Shown piece by piece: positions 16,119-24,740 of a stretch of 32,230 bases of DNA. Each line of letters begins with the position of its first letter. The stretch's first letter is position 1. The translations under genes were made by a program, and so were the position numbers. Source of the stretch: an uncultured Thermomicrobium sp. Its GTDB lineage: Bacteria; Chloroflexota; Chloroflexia; Thermomicrobiales; Thermomicrobiaceae. The notes below the pieces were generated by a model, which saw nothing but the letters and a program-made list of their open reading frames with translations, had not been told where the DNA came from and ran no database searches. Where the stretch lies: the NCBI GenBank assembly GCA_938028665.1, contig CALIMB010000099.1, positions 1 through 32,230 of the forward strand, read 5' to 3'.

Positions 16119-17165
16119 CTACTGGGCTGGTCCGTTGTGCACGAGCGCTTCAAGTAGGAGCAGCGTTGCCTCTAAGTCCGTAAGATCGACGGCTTCGAAG
16201 GGTGCATGCGTGTGGCGTGTGCCGACTGCAAGAAGCGCGGTGGGAATGCCCTGACGGATCAGTGCCGCACCATCACTCCCGTAGCGGTCAAAGACGACGT
16301 GCTGGACGGGTAGTCCGTTCTGCGCTGCGAGATCGGCGAGTCGCCAGAGGAGTCGCTGGTCGTAGTGCGTGGCGGCATCTTTGTGGACGAGCTGTGGACC
16401 ACCACCGAGCACCGCGGGCATCCACTGCTCACCGACGGTCGGAAGATCACCGACGAGCCCGACATCGAGGGCTACAGCCCAGTCGGCATCGATGTCTGCG
16501 CGTAGTGAACTCGCGCCGAGCAGGCCGTTCTCCTCCTGGACGGTAGCAGCTACAAAGAGGGAACACCCGAGGTGTCGGCGATCTAGACGCTCCAACAGTG
16601 CAGTAAGCAGGGCGAGCCCGGCGCGATCATCGATTGCCTTCCCGTAGATCCGGGTACCGAGGCGCCGCGCCGGAGGATTCCAGATCACGCTGGCGCCAAC
16701 GGTGATGCCGCGGGCGAGAACCTCGTGGCGAGAACCTGCTCCGATATCGACAAAGAGATCGGCAAAGGTGACCGGCTTCTGCCGACGCTCCTCTGGCACG
16801 ACATGCCCAGTAGCGAGCACAAAGATCCCTTCGACGGTAGTATCACGACCAAGGACGAGCGCTGGTTGCCCAACCGGAAAGCGTTCCTGCGGCTCCCCAC
16901 GGACTTGTCCCGTGGTGAGCCAAAGCAGCCCGCTGGGATCAATTGAGCGTACAACAAAGCTTAGTTCATCCGCGTGGGCCGTGAGCAAAAGCCGCGGTCC
17001 GCTACCGCCGACGAAGGCGAGCAAGTTCCCAACGCGACTCCTCCAGAGGCGCTCCACGTGCGGAGCCCATGCTCGCTCCAACCAGGTCAGCACCGGCTCT
17101 TCGTGACCAGTCGGTGCTGGTAAGGCCATGAGTGTCGTGAGGAGTTCAGCGATCCGCTCATGCAT
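16119..17165 (-). CDS. M42 family metallo-aminopeptidase
   Basis: 348 residues; a cytoplasmic aminopeptidase of the M42 (TET/PepA-like glutamyl aminopeptidase) family, usually a large tetrahedral or dodecameric shell that degrades short peptides. Dinuclear metal-site residues are all visible: His64 and Asp66 (TAHADE), Asp180 (AIDDR), Glu211/Glu212 (VQEENG), Asp234 (ALDV) and His318 (TRHTHAPFE). A PDZ-like insert domain spans roughly 70-165. ATG 17165 begins the typical MHERIAELLTTLMALPAPTGHE; GGGGAG lies about ten bases upstream, while the frame is open further upstream without homology. It is transcribed from a promoter overlapping that of the next gene. Cellulase-like M42 annotations are historical misnomers. 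Confidence 0.9.
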   Translation of the reverse strand: MHERIAELLTTLMALPAPTGHEEPVLTWLERAWAPHVERLWRSRVGNLLAFVGGSGPRLLLTAHADELSFVVRSIDPSGLLWLTTGQVRGEPQERFPVGQPALVLGRDTTVEGIFVLATGHVVPEERRQKPVTFADLFVDIGAGSRHEVLARGITVGASVIWNPPARRLGTRIYGKAIDDRAGLALLTALLERLDRRHLGCSLFVAATVQEENGLLGASSLRADIDADWAVALDVGLVGDLPTVGEQWMPAVLGGGPQLVHKDAATHYDQRLLWRLADLAAQNGLPVQHVVFDRYGSDGAALIRQGIPTALLAVGTRHTHAPFEAVDLTDLEATLLLLEALVHNGPAQ

Positions 17166-17207
17166 TGTGGCCACATCTCCCCAGGCAACTGTGCCAATCC
17201 AGAAGCC

Positions 17208-17236
17208 AGGATACTGCGGCGAAGGCTCGTTGTCAG
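17208..17236 (-). promoter_or_regulatory. Promoter of the M42 peptidase gene
   Basis: Read on the minus strand: CTGACA (17236-17231), 17-base spacer, TATCCT (17213-17208). Start near 17201, about 36 bases before the ATG. Its -35 overlaps that of the divergent promoter. Confidence 0.5.
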
Positions 17237-17258
17237 GATGGTGCTTGCTGAGTATGGC
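17230..17258 (+). promoter_or_regulatory. Promoter of the small membrane-protein gene
   Basis: TTGTCA (17230-17235), 17-base spacer, TATGGC (17253-17258). Start near 17265, about 40 bases before the preferred ATG at 17305. Confidence 0.5.
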
Positions 17259-17304
17259 ATGGGGAGTGAGAATCGATGTATCAATGCCCGTGGAGCGGGA
17301 GAGG

Positions 17305-17835
17305 ATGGAGTCGAAGTCGACGAACAGACTCAAACCAGTAGTGGTGCGCCGGAGTCGGCTGCGTGCCTTTGTGATCGCGGTCGTGGCTGGGGTGCTAGCT
17401 ATCGCCGCGGTCTGGTTTGCGTTTCGTGCAGAGACTGGACTCGAGCGCCTCTTTGCGGTCTCGATGACGGTCTTCTTCGGGTTCGCGGCGGCGCTTGCCC
17501 TCCTCTCGGGACTTGAACGCACACCGCTCATTGAAGTGGATGAAGAAGGGATTGTGGATCGCGGGTCGCCGGTGCAAGCTGGGAGATTGGGTTGGGATGT
17601 GATCAAGCGAATTGAGGCGAAGATGGTCGGACGGCAACCGGTCTTAGCAATCCTCGTCTACCGTCCGCAGCGCTTCGTTGTCGATCTGCCGCCCGATCGG
17701 CGGGAAGTCGCTGAAGAAGCGATCCAGCGATATGGCACTCCGTTCATCATTCCGTGGTCCGGATTTGACCAACGTCTCGAGGACGTGGTCGAGCGGGCAG
17801 AGGCGTTTCGCCAAGTCTATCAGCGACAATCCTGA
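17305..17835 (+). CDS. Membrane protein with PH-like C-terminal domain, function unknown
   Basis: 176 residues. A basic N-terminus (LKPVVVRRSRLR) is followed by two membrane spans (about residues 21-41 and 47-68). A cytoplasmic beta-rich domain follows (LIEVDEEGIVDRGSPVQAGRLGW, VLAILVYRP). The combination resembles STM3941-type and bacterial PH-domain membrane proteins of unknown role. ATG 17305 is preferred because GGAG lies nine bases upstream; in-frame ATG 17284 has no close site, so a start seven codons earlier is possible. The gene is divergent from the M42 peptidase. The next gene begins 195 bases downstream and is probably separate. Confidence 0.72.
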   Translation: MESKSTNRLKPVVVRRSRLRAFVIAVVAGVLAIAAVWFAFRAETGLERLFAVSMTVFFGFAAALALLSGLERTPLIEVDEEGIVDRGSPVQAGRLGWDVIKRIEAKMVGRQPVLAILVYRPQRFVVDLPPDRREVAEEAIQRYGTPFIIPWSGFDQRLEDVVERAEAFRQVYQRQS

Positions 17836-17956
17836 GCCTCTGACTCACCCCACCACAATTCGCACAAGATGAAGCCGAGAGGACGAAGACCCAACTCCTG
17901 CAGGGCGTTAAGCGTCGGTATCGTGTGGGTGCGTGAGCACCATCAAGACCACCGAT

Positions 17957-17985
17957 TTGGCGTGTCAACTTGACCGTGGTACTCT
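17957..17985 (+). promoter_or_regulatory. Possible promoter of the ABC/YibE operon with internal palindrome
   Basis: TTGGCG (17957-17962), 17-base spacer, TACTCT (17980-17985), a modest consensus match. The spacer contains the 11-base palindrome GTCAA-C-TTGAC (17964-17974), which could bind a repressor. Confidence 0.3.
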
Positions 17986-18029
17986 CTCCTTGTTCTGGCG
18001 CGGTGCGCCTGGCGAAGGGAGATCACGTC

Positions 18030-18788
18030 ATGGCAACAGCGCTCCATCCTCTGGGCTCGACGAGTGAACGAGAGCGGATACCTATCGTTGAGGCAACAGG
18101 AGTGGTCAAGGTCTACGACACTGGACGGGTGAAGGTTCCAGCGCTGCGCGGTGTCTCGCTCACCGTGTACCAAGGTGAGATGGTTGCGGTTATGGGGCCA
18201 TCAGGGAGTGGCAAGACTACACTCCTGAACTGTCTATCCGGGCTGGACACGATCGATGAGGGCCGAATTCTCATTGCGGGCAAGGAACTTGCCAAGCTCC
18301 CAGACGATGTCCGTTCGGAGTTTCGCGCCCGGCATATGGGATTTGTCTTCCAGCTGTTTAATTTGATTCCAGTATTGACTGCACTCGAGAACGTGGAACT
18401 TCCCGCACTCTTGGCAGGGATCCGTCCTAGCGAGGCGCGACGCCGAGCGATGCAGGTGCTCGAACAGGTGGGTCTTGCTGATCGTGCTGGGCATAAGCCG
18501 GCTGAGCTTTCGGGTGGCCAGCAACAACGCGTTGCTATCGCCCGAGCACTCGTGAACCAGCCTGACATTATCTGGGCTGATGAGCCAACAGGGAACCTGG
18601 ATACAGAGACGGCGGACGAGGTAATGGCGCTGATGCGGCGCCTGAATCAGGAGAATGGACAGACATTCGTCATCGTTACCCACGATCCCCGGATTGGCGC
18701 CCTGTGTGACCGCATCATTCACATGCGTGACGGCGTCATCGTGGATGACGGCCTGGCGCAACTTCAGGTTGCCGACGGGGGCGAGTGA
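18030..18788 (+). CDS. ABC transporter ATPase (MacB/LolD-type)
   Basis: 252 residues; the nucleotide-binding subunit of a mechanotransmission-type ABC exporter with an FtsX-fold permease. Walker A is GPSGSGKT (56-63), the Q-loop is at VFQLFNLIP (Gln108), the signature is LSGGQQQR (160-167), Walker B is IIWADEP (180-186) and the switch is VIVTHDPRI. The [29 protein letters not shown] stretch is typical of the LolD/MacB class. ATG 18030 has AAGGGAG about nine bases upstream. It overlaps the permease start by four bases (GTGA), so the pair is translationally coupled. The substrate is not visible; relatives move lipoproteins, peptides or drugs, or drive cell-wall enzymes. Confidence 0.93.
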   Translation: MATALHPLGSTSERERIPIVEATGVVKVYDTGRVKVPALRGVSLTVYQGEMVAVMGPSGSGKTTLLNCLSGLDTIDEGRILIAGKELAKLPDDVRSEFRARHMGFVFQLFNLIPVLTALENVELPALLAGIRPSEARRRAMQVLEQVGLADRAGHKPAELSGGQQQRVAIARALVNQPDIIWADEPTGNLDTETADEVMALMRRLNQENGQTFVIVTHDPRIGALCDRIIHMRDGVIVDDGLAQLQVADGGE

Positions 18789-21766
18789 GGTGCCTGGTGA
18801 ACGAGATCTTTGGTGTCTCGCTAAGCCTCGTGCTACGGATCTTGATAGGAGCCTTTGCGATCATCCTGCTGCTGACCGGTGGCTTGTGGCTTTGGCGGCC
18901 GGTCCTTGGACGGATGGCATTACGGCACATTCCACGGCGACCAGTGCAGACGGTTTTGATTGTGCTTGGGCTGATGCTCAGCACGCTTATCTTCTCTGCA
19001 TCGCTTACCACAGGAACAACACTCCAACAGAGTATTAGTGGCCAGGTACTGCGGCTAACCGGTCCGGTTGATGAAATTGTTGTCCAAGCAAGTGGCGAAT
19101 CGCGCTTTGCTGGCCCACAGCCGGGTGTCTACCTACCTTCAAGCGTTGTCGATGAACTTGACCGCCTGCGCGAACGTGAGCCGCGCCTGGTTGCTGTTGT
19201 GCCGGTACTTTGGCAGCCAGTGGCGGCGATCGATCTGAGAACCAAGCAAAGTGAGCCCGCCTTGAATTTGATTGGTGTCTCGCCGGAACGGCTGACAGTG
19301 GTTGGGGGACTGGCCGACCGCGATGGACGGGCAATTGATCTGGCGCATCTTGCTGACGATGAGGTGGTGCTTGGTAGCGAGGCAGCGAAGCGCCTAGATG
19401 CAAACATTGGTGACGAGCTCCAGCTCTTCCTCGGAGAGCGACAGTTCCGGGTGCGGGTCGCGGCGATCGCCCCGGATAGCGTCTTGACGGGGACGTTGAA
19501 CGTGGGTGATGCTGGCGGGCTTGTCGTTCCGCTCGCTCGTGCTGAGCAACTGCTCGGGATCTCAGGGCAAGTGAGCTTTGTGGCGTTGAGTAATCGCGGT
19601 GGGCTTGCTGACAGCGAGGTGGTCACCGCAGCAGTCAACGACGCCCTCGCTAACACGCCCTATCGGGCGGTTGCTGTCAAGCAGCGAGCGGTCGAACAGG
19701 CCGAGCAAGCGGGTGAAGCTTTCACCAACCTTTTCCTGTTGTCCGGCTTGTTTTCGGTCGCTGCTGGAATCTTGCTTATCTTCTTGATCTTCTCACTCCT
19801 TGCCGCCGAGCGGAAGAGCGAAATGGGAACGATGCGTGCGCTGGGGATGAAGCGCTGGCATCTTATTGCGCTCTTCGCCTTGGAGGGGATGGGCTACAAC
19901 CTAATCTCTGCTCTAGTTGGCGCAGTGGCTGGTGTCGCCGTGGCCTATGCGATTGCCGGCTTCATGGGACAACTCGTCGGCGAGTTCTTCACTATTGAGC
20001 CATCCTGGCGCCCGCGCGATCTTGCCTTGGCCTATCTCTTGGGCATTGTGGTCACCTTCGTCACAGTTGTCATTGCAGCCTGGCGGGTGAGCCGTCTCAA
20101 TATTGTGGCGGCTGTCCGTGATCTTCCAGAACCGCAACTCCCACGAGCGAGCCGGCGCTGGCTGATTGCGGGGGTACTAGGGACGGTAGCCGGTGTGGGA
20201 CTCTGCTGGCTCGGTCTGGCGCGCGAGAGTCTTGGCTGGTTCGGCCTTGGCATCTCACTTCTCCCACTGAGCGTGGCAGCAGTTCTTCGCCGCTTCGGGG
20301 TACCGCCACGGCCACTCTACAGTGTGGCCGCGATGCTTGTGCTGATTTACTGGCTCTTACCAGATCGGTGGCATGACCGGTTGTTCGGGCCGATGCGGGG
20401 AGGATTTGAGCTGTTCGTCCTTTCCGGGCTGATGATGGTCGCAGCGTTGACAGTGTTCCTGGTGTGGAACATCGAACTCGCCGTCGGACTGGTGAGTCGA
20501 CTGGGCCGTGCGTTCCGCCGTTGGCTTCCGGCAGTGCGGATAGCAGTAGCTTACCCGATGGCCTCGCGTGGACGAACCGGCCTGACCCTCGCGATGTTCA
20601 GCTTGATCGTCTTTGCCCTGGTCGTGATGTCGACGATCTACGTGAACGTTGTCGCGCTCTTTGCTGGTGAATACGCCGATGCTGGTTGGGACGTTGAAGT
20701 CTCACAGGTCGGAGTTGCACCGATCCCCGACCTCCTCCAAGCCCTGGAGAATGGGGGTATCGATACGAGCAAGATTCGCGCTACTGGCCGTACGTTGAGT
20801 GTCCCTTGGCCGCGTGTCGGAGTGCGACTGGTGGGTGAGGCGGAGTGGGCGCGCTATCCGGTGCGCGGGGTTGATGCGGACTTCGCCAGGAATGTCGAGG
20901 CACCGCTTCAGCTCCGTAGCCTGGACTACAGCAGCGACCGCGCGGCTTGGGACGCGGTAGCACGTGATCCATCTCTCGCCATCGTCGACGCCAACGTGTT
21001 GCAGCAGCGGGTAGGTGATCCAGCAAACCTTTACCTGCCGGAGCTCCGGGGTGAGGATGGGGTACTCCAGCCGCTCGAACTCGAACTCCGCGACAACACC
21101 AGCGGGCGGATGACGACTGTGCGCGTGATTGGCGTCATTGACGGGCGTGTTTCGTCGTTATTCGGTATCTTCGTCTCAGAGTCGGTGGTTGGTGAGGTTT
21201 TTGGGCACCCATCTTCAATCGACTACTCTGTGCGGCTGGAACCGGGCAGCGACGCGCGGAGCTTTGCGCGGCAGGTCGAGGCAGCACTGCTTCCGTATGG
21301 AGCACAGGCCGAGGCGACAGCGGACGTGATCGGTCGCACAACCGGGATCATCCGCGGTTTTATCCGCATCATCCAGGGATTCATGGCGCTCGGGCTCATC
21401 GTCGGCATTGCTGCGCTGGGGGTCGTTGCGTACCGTGCGGTGATTGAACGGCGGCACCAAATTGGTGCACTGCGGGCGATTGGGTACCGACGAGCAATGG
21501 TAGCGCTCGGTTTTCTCCTTGAATCGGCGTTGGTAACCAGTGCGGGGATTGCTGGAGGAGCCTTGCTCGGTGTGCTCCTGGCGCGGAACGTGGTGACCGG
21601 GGAACAGGAGCTGGCCGGGGGACTTGAGGGATTTTCATTAGTGATTCCGTGGGGGCAGCTACTCTTCTTTAGCGGCCTTGCATTGGGCGTGGCTCTTCTG
21701 ATGGCCTATCTCCCAGCACGCCAGGCATCGCGGGTGTCGATCGTCGAGGCGTTACGCTACGAGTGA
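18785..21766 (+). CDS. Large FtsX-domain ABC permease
   Basis: 993 residues. An N-terminal hydrophobic stretch (residues 9-33) is followed by a second span near 46-62. An extracytoplasmic MacB-like domain of about 200 residues comes next. A first FtsX core follows ([40 protein letters not shown] region and two further helices). A central hydrophobic block spans roughly 455-555. A second large outer domain precedes a C-terminal FtsX core ([37 protein letters not shown]). Two FtsX cores in one chain means a single polypeptide could form the whole transmembrane unit. GTG 18785 overlaps the ATPase stop; GTG 18797, with GAGG six bases before it, is an equally good start. YibE/F follows after 12 bases. 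Confidence 0.9.
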   Translation: MRCLVNEIFGVSLSLVLRILIGAFAIILLLTGGLWLWRPVLGRMALRHIPRRPVQTVLIVLGLMLSTLIFSASLTTGTTLQQSISGQVLRLTGPVDEIVVQASGESRFAGPQPGVYLPSSVVDELDRLREREPRLVAVVPVLWQPVAAIDLRTKQSEPALNLIGVSPERLTVVGGLADRDGRAIDLAHLADDEVVLGSEAAKRLDANIGDELQLFLGERQFRVRVAAIAPDSVLTGTLNVGDAGGLVVPLARAEQLLGISGQVSFVALSNRGGLADSEVVTAAVNDALANTPYRAVAVKQRAVEQAEQAGEAFTNLFLLSGLFSVAAGILLIFLIFSLLAAERKSEMGTMRALGMKRWHLIALFALEGMGYNLISALVGAVAGVAVAYAIAGFMGQLVGEFFTIEPSWRPRDLALAYLLGIVVTFVTVVIAAWRVSRLNIVAAVRDLPEPQLPRASRRWLIAGVLGTVAGVGLCWLGLARESLGWFGLGISLLPLSVAAVLRRFGVPPRPLYSVAAMLVLIYWLLPDRWHDRLFGPMRGGFELFVLSGLMMVAALTVFLVWNIELAVGLVSRLGRAFRRWLPAVRIAVAYPMASRGRTGLTLAMFSLIVFALVVMSTIYVNVVALFAGEYADAGWDVEVSQVGVAPIPDLLQALENGGIDTSKIRATGRTLSVPWPRVGVRLVGEAEWARYPVRGVDADFARNVEAPLQLRSLDYSSDRAAWDAVARDPSLAIVDANVLQQRVGDPANLYLPELRGEDGVLQPLELELRDNTSGRMTTVRVIGVIDGRVSSLFGIFVSESVVGEVFGHPSSIDYSVRLEPGSDARSFARQVEAALLPYGAQAEATADVIGRTTGIIRGFIRIIQGFMALGLIVGIAALGVVAYRAVIERRHQIGALRAIGYRRAMVALGFLLESALVTSAGIAGGALLGVLLARNVVTGEQELAGGLEGFSLVIPWGQLLFFSGLALGVALLMAYLPARQASRVSIVEALRYE

Positions 21767-21778
21767 GGGCGATCGTCG

Positions 21779-22945
21779 ATGCGTGCACGGTGGTTGATCA
21801 TTGCTGTCCTGGTTAGCTGGTCGTGGCTTGCAAGTACGGCGGTGGTCGGTGCACAGGCGGTGGGTACTCAGGCGCCAACTCAGACAGTCACCGCACGGGT
21901 CGTCCGCATCCTGGAAGAAGGAACGACGACGGTTGGTCCGGTGACACAGCCGTACCAGCGTTTGCTCGTCGAGTTGACGAGCGGCCCCGAGCAAGGGAAG
22001 GTAGTCGAGCTCGCGATTGGCGTCCGCGACTTGAACACTGCTGGACAGCGGTTCCAGCCAGGCGATCGGCTGTACGTCTCTGTCTCAAGCGGACCAGATG
22101 GAAGCCGTGCCTACACGCTTCTGGATCGCGACCGGTCGACGCCGCTGGCAGTGCTCGCCGTTCTGTTCGCGGGCGCGATCGTGACACTCGGACGGTGGAA
22201 AGGTGTGCGAGCTCTTCTGGGCCTGGCGTTCACGTTCGTTGTCCTCATTTGGGTTCTTGTGCCACTCATTCTGCGCGGTTATCCACCAGTACCAGTGGCC
22301 ATCGTTATCTCGTTTATCGTCTTCACAGTCACGTTACTTTTGACGCACGGGGTCGGGCGCATGTCGCTCGCGGCAATGGCGGGTACAAGTCTGAGCCTCT
22401 TACTCACGGGACTTCTCGCTGCTCTCTTTGTCGAGGCTGCCGGGCTGACTGGTCTAGCTGACGAGGAAGCTAGTTTTCTGCAGGTTGTCCTTGGTGACCG
22501 GGCAGTGAGCCCGCGCGGATTGCTGCTTGCAGGGATGCTGGTAGGTGCGCTTGGTGTTCTTGACGACATTACGGTGTCACAGAGTTCGCTCGTCTTTGAG
22601 CTGCGGCGTGCCAATATAGCACTCAGCGGCTGGGAGCTCTTTTCTGCTGGCGTGCGGGTTGGCCGCGACCACATTGCAGCTACGGTGAACACATTGGTAC
22701 TCGCCTACGCTGGTGCAGCACTGCCACTCTTGTTGCTCTTCAGTCAACTCGACGAGCCACTGGTCTGGACGGTCAATCGCGAGATCATCGCTCAAGAGAT
22801 TGTGCAGACACTGGTGGGTAGTCTGGGATTGATCGCGGCTACACCGCTGACAACCGGTTTTGCAGCCTGGCTGGCGGTGCGAACGCCGCCAGAAGCACTG
22901 AGTGAGGAGTTGCACCAGCACGCCCATCAGCACCATTATCACTAA
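21779..22945 (+). CDS. YibE/F family membrane protein
   Basis: 388 residues. A signal peptide or first span (about residues 5-25) precedes a small outer beta domain of about 95 residues (VTARVVRILEEGTTTVGP, GDRLYVSVSSGPDGSRAYTL). About seven membrane helices follow, forming the YibE/F core with the family-typical GMLVGALGVLDDITVSQSS and HIAATVNTLVLAYAGAALPLLLL. The protein ends in a histidine-rich tail (HQHAHQHHYH), which could bind Zn, Ni or Co. The biochemical role of YibE/F is not established. It sits 12 bases after the permease and is probably cotranscribed with the ABC exporter, so a link to the same envelope process is inferred. Confidence 0.88.
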   Translation: MRARWLIIAVLVSWSWLASTAVVGAQAVGTQAPTQTVTARVVRILEEGTTTVGPVTQPYQRLLVELTSGPEQGKVVELAIGVRDLNTAGQRFQPGDRLYVSVSSGPDGSRAYTLLDRDRSTPLAVLAVLFAGAIVTLGRWKGVRALLGLAFTFVVLIWVLVPLILRGYPPVPVAIVISFIVFTVTLLLTHGVGRMSLAAMAGTSLSLLLTGLLAALFVEAAGLTGLADEEASFLQVVLGDRAVSPRGLLLAGMLVGALGVLDDITVSQSSLVFELRRANIALSGWELFSAGVRVGRDHIAATVNTLVLAYAGAALPLLLLFSQLDEPLVWTVNREIIAQEIVQTLVGSLGLIAATPLTTGFAAWLAVRTPPEALSEELHQHAHQHHYH

Positions 22946-23495
22946 GGCCGCTGCTCTACAACGGCATGACCTCGCCAGCTGAGCACGAGGTGAGCGCCTT
23001 GATTGCGGCCCACAGCTGGTGCCGGGGGCTACTAGGGTCTGTTGCTGCTTACCTATGAGGCAGTATAGCTGGAGGGCACAACTGCGTGGAAGCTCAGTAC
23101 TTCCGAAAAGAGAATCATCAGCCTACGTGAAAAGCCTATGTTACTGGTGTGTCTCTTTGAAGAACTGGCAGAGTACCGTACTAGGGGTCCGTGAGTGCGT
23201 CGATCTATCGCTCACTCTACTTAAGACACCCCTACAACGTCACGTGGGAGAACGTGCTCCAGCGATCTCTTACGAGCAGACACGGCCGGAGGCAGAGCTG
23301 TCTGGAGGCGTTGGGTGTCCGAGAGCGACGCGTGCCGTCGGTGCAGCGGTTGGTGCCAATCCACTCCCGATCGTTGAGCCGTGCTATCGGGTCGTTGGGA
23401 CGTGCGGGGGACTCTTGGATGATGCGGGCGGCCTGGCGAGGAAAGCGTAGCTTTTGGCGCACGAATGGGCGTGCTCTATCGTCCCCACCTGGTTC
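22946..23495. other. Convergent intergenic region YibE / rhomboid, no gene recognised
   Basis: 550 bases between convergent genes. One plus-strand frame crosses it and runs antisense into the rhomboid gene, but it is arginine/serine-rich without homology and is rejected. Several short inverted repeats occur: CCAGCTG 22975-22981 with 23013-23019, AGTACCGTACT near 23172, and GTGAGTGCG/CGCTCAC near 23191-23214. None has a clear T-run, so no terminator is assigned. Confidence 0.5.
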
Positions 23496-24251
23496 TCACC
23501 ATCCCCGTTGGATTCGTTGGAAAGCGCGATGCATCCGGCGTGCGATCCGTTGTCGTTCTACTCGCTCTGGGTTCCGGAAGAACCAGACGAGGACGACCCC
23601 GGCCATGAAGCCACCGATATGTGCCCAATACGCTACGCCTCCGGTGTTGGCGGTCGGTACGCCCAGGGATGCTAAGCCAGCGAAGAATTGGAAGACGAAC
23701 CAAAGACCGATGAGGATGATCGCTGGGAGGTAGAAAAAGATCGGAATGAAACCGAACAAGGCGACTGTTCGTACCAGTCCCCCTGGATACAGCACAAGGT
23801 ATGCTCCCATGACAGCGGAGATGGCTCCCGAGGCACCGATCATCGGGATCCGCGAGGACGGGTCAAGGAACGTCTGAGCCCACGCAGCAACCACGCCCCC
23901 AAGGAGATAGAAGATCAGATAGCGGAAGTGTCCCATGGAGTCTTCGACGTTGTCGCCGAAGATGTATAGGTACCACATATTCCCAAGTAAGTGAGCAAAA
24001 CCGCCGTGTAGGAACATTGCGGTGAATATTGTAAGGTAGATAGGGAAGTTGACGGTTGGAGGCATGTCCACGCCGCGTGTGAGTTCAAAAGGGATGGCTC
24101 CGTACTTGTAGATGAACGCCTCGAGTTGTCGCGGAGACTGGGCAAGCAAGAGAATCTGGTAGATGAAGACAACGATGTTGGTTGCGATCAGCATTGTGTT
24201 CACGATCGGAAAACTCTGCCTGCCACTGTTGTCGTCACCAATCGGGAACAT
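23496..24251 (-). CDS. Rhomboid family intramembrane serine protease
   Basis: 251 residues with about seven membrane helices; cleaves transmembrane substrates within the bilayer. Catalytic features are complete: the nucleophile in GASGAISAVMG (Ser141), the partner histidine in YWAHIGGFMAG (His211), and the conserved loop HLLGNMWYLYIFGDNVED with the HxxxN pair (His87, Asn91) that helps form the oxyanion hole. A basic cytoplasmic tail of about 25 residues (RNPERVERQRIARRM) follows the last span. The start MFPIGDDNSGRQSFPIVN is typical for this bacterial subgroup. It lies about 70 bases after the small gene at 24321, with a perfect 8-bp inverted repeat between them. Its natural substrate is unknown. 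Confidence 0.92.
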   Translation of the reverse strand: MFPIGDDNSGRQSFPIVNTMLIATNIVVFIYQILLLAQSPRQLEAFIYKYGAIPFELTRGVDMPPTVNFPIYLTIFTAMFLHGGFAHLLGNMWYLYIFGDNVEDSMGHFRYLIFYLLGGVVAAWAQTFLDPSSRIPMIGASGAISAVMGAYLVLYPGGLVRTVALFGFIPIFFYLPAIILIGLWFVFQFFAGLASLGVPTANTGGVAYWAHIGGFMAGVVLVWFFRNPERVERQRIARRMHRAFQRIQRGW

Positions 24252-24283
24252 TGCCCCCCTGCCCTTCGGCCCAAGATAACTCC

Positions 24284-24314
24284 CTGGTCAGATGCGCGTC
24301 TGGGGCCTGACCAG
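24284..24314. repeat. 8-bp perfect inverted repeat upstream of the rhomboid gene
   Basis: CTGGTCAG (24284-24291) and CTGACCAG (24307-24314) with a 15-base loop. It lies between the stop of the 91-residue gene and the rhomboid start. No T-run follows on the minus strand, so it may be an operator or RNA hairpin rather than a terminator. Confidence 0.5.
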
Positions 24315-24320
24315 CATGCG

Positions 24321-24596
24321 CTATTCCCCTTGGCGCGTCTCTTCTTCAGCCTGCTCGGCGAGAAGGCGACGAAATTGATGAACCTCTTGCTCATAGCCCT
24401 GGTACTGGAACGTCACCCGCGACTGGTTGTTGGCGTCGCCACGGATATCGATCTCGACGAAACCGTGCACATCCTCAAAACGCATAAAACCCGCTAAATC
24501 GCGTACCAGCGGTAAGCCGAGTTGCTCACCAAAGAAGAGGCGTGCTTGGCGGGCCACTTCGTCGGGGTGCAGTCGGAACGGATGCGTCTCAGCCAT
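24321..24596 (-). CDS. 91-residue protein, function unknown
   Basis: A small soluble acidic protein beginning MAETHPFRLHPDEVARQARLF. It has a mixed helical N-terminal half, a beta segment (FMRFEDVHGFVEIDIRGDANNQSRVTFQY) and a charged C-terminal helix (FRRLLAEQAEEETRQGE). No signal peptide, membrane span or cysteine is present. I do not recognise the family. ATG 24596 was chosen because GGAGGGAG lies about seven bases upstream; the frame is open another 14 codons without homology. It sits between the HAD gene (144 bases upstream) and the rhomboid gene (about 70 bases downstream), all on the minus strand. Its leader contains a second copy of the ribosome-binding motif inside a hairpin. Confidence 0.7.
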   Translation of the reverse strand: MAETHPFRLHPDEVARQARLFFGEQLGLPLVRDLAGFMRFEDVHGFVEIDIRGDANNQSRVTFQYQGYEQEVHQFRRLLAEQAEEETRQGE

Positions 24597-24602
24597 AATG
24601 GG

Positions 24603-24642
24603 CTCCCTCCTGCAACGTCGTGTGTCTCCCTCCTGCACGACG
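24603..24642 (-). promoter_or_regulatory. Duplicated ribosome-binding motif with hairpin
   Basis: On the minus strand TGCAGGAGGGAG occurs twice (24614-24603 and 24637-24626), 23 bases apart. The distal copy lies mostly in the 13-base loop of a perfect 7-bp hairpin (24616-24622 with 24636-24642). The proximal copy is the likely functional site for the start at 24596. Confidence 0.55.
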
Positions 24643-24740
24643 ATACCTGTGCGTACGCCCTCGATGCAAGCGTCAACATTGCGTTGAGTTCATTCGGTAT
24701 TCACCCACCTGGCCGGACTCGGCAGCGAGCTTGCCTCTAG

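Noticed and set aside
23191-23733. 180-residue plus-strand frame running into the rhomboid gene
   Set aside because: Low-complexity arginine-rich translation, half of it antisense to the rhomboid protease, with no ribosome-binding site.
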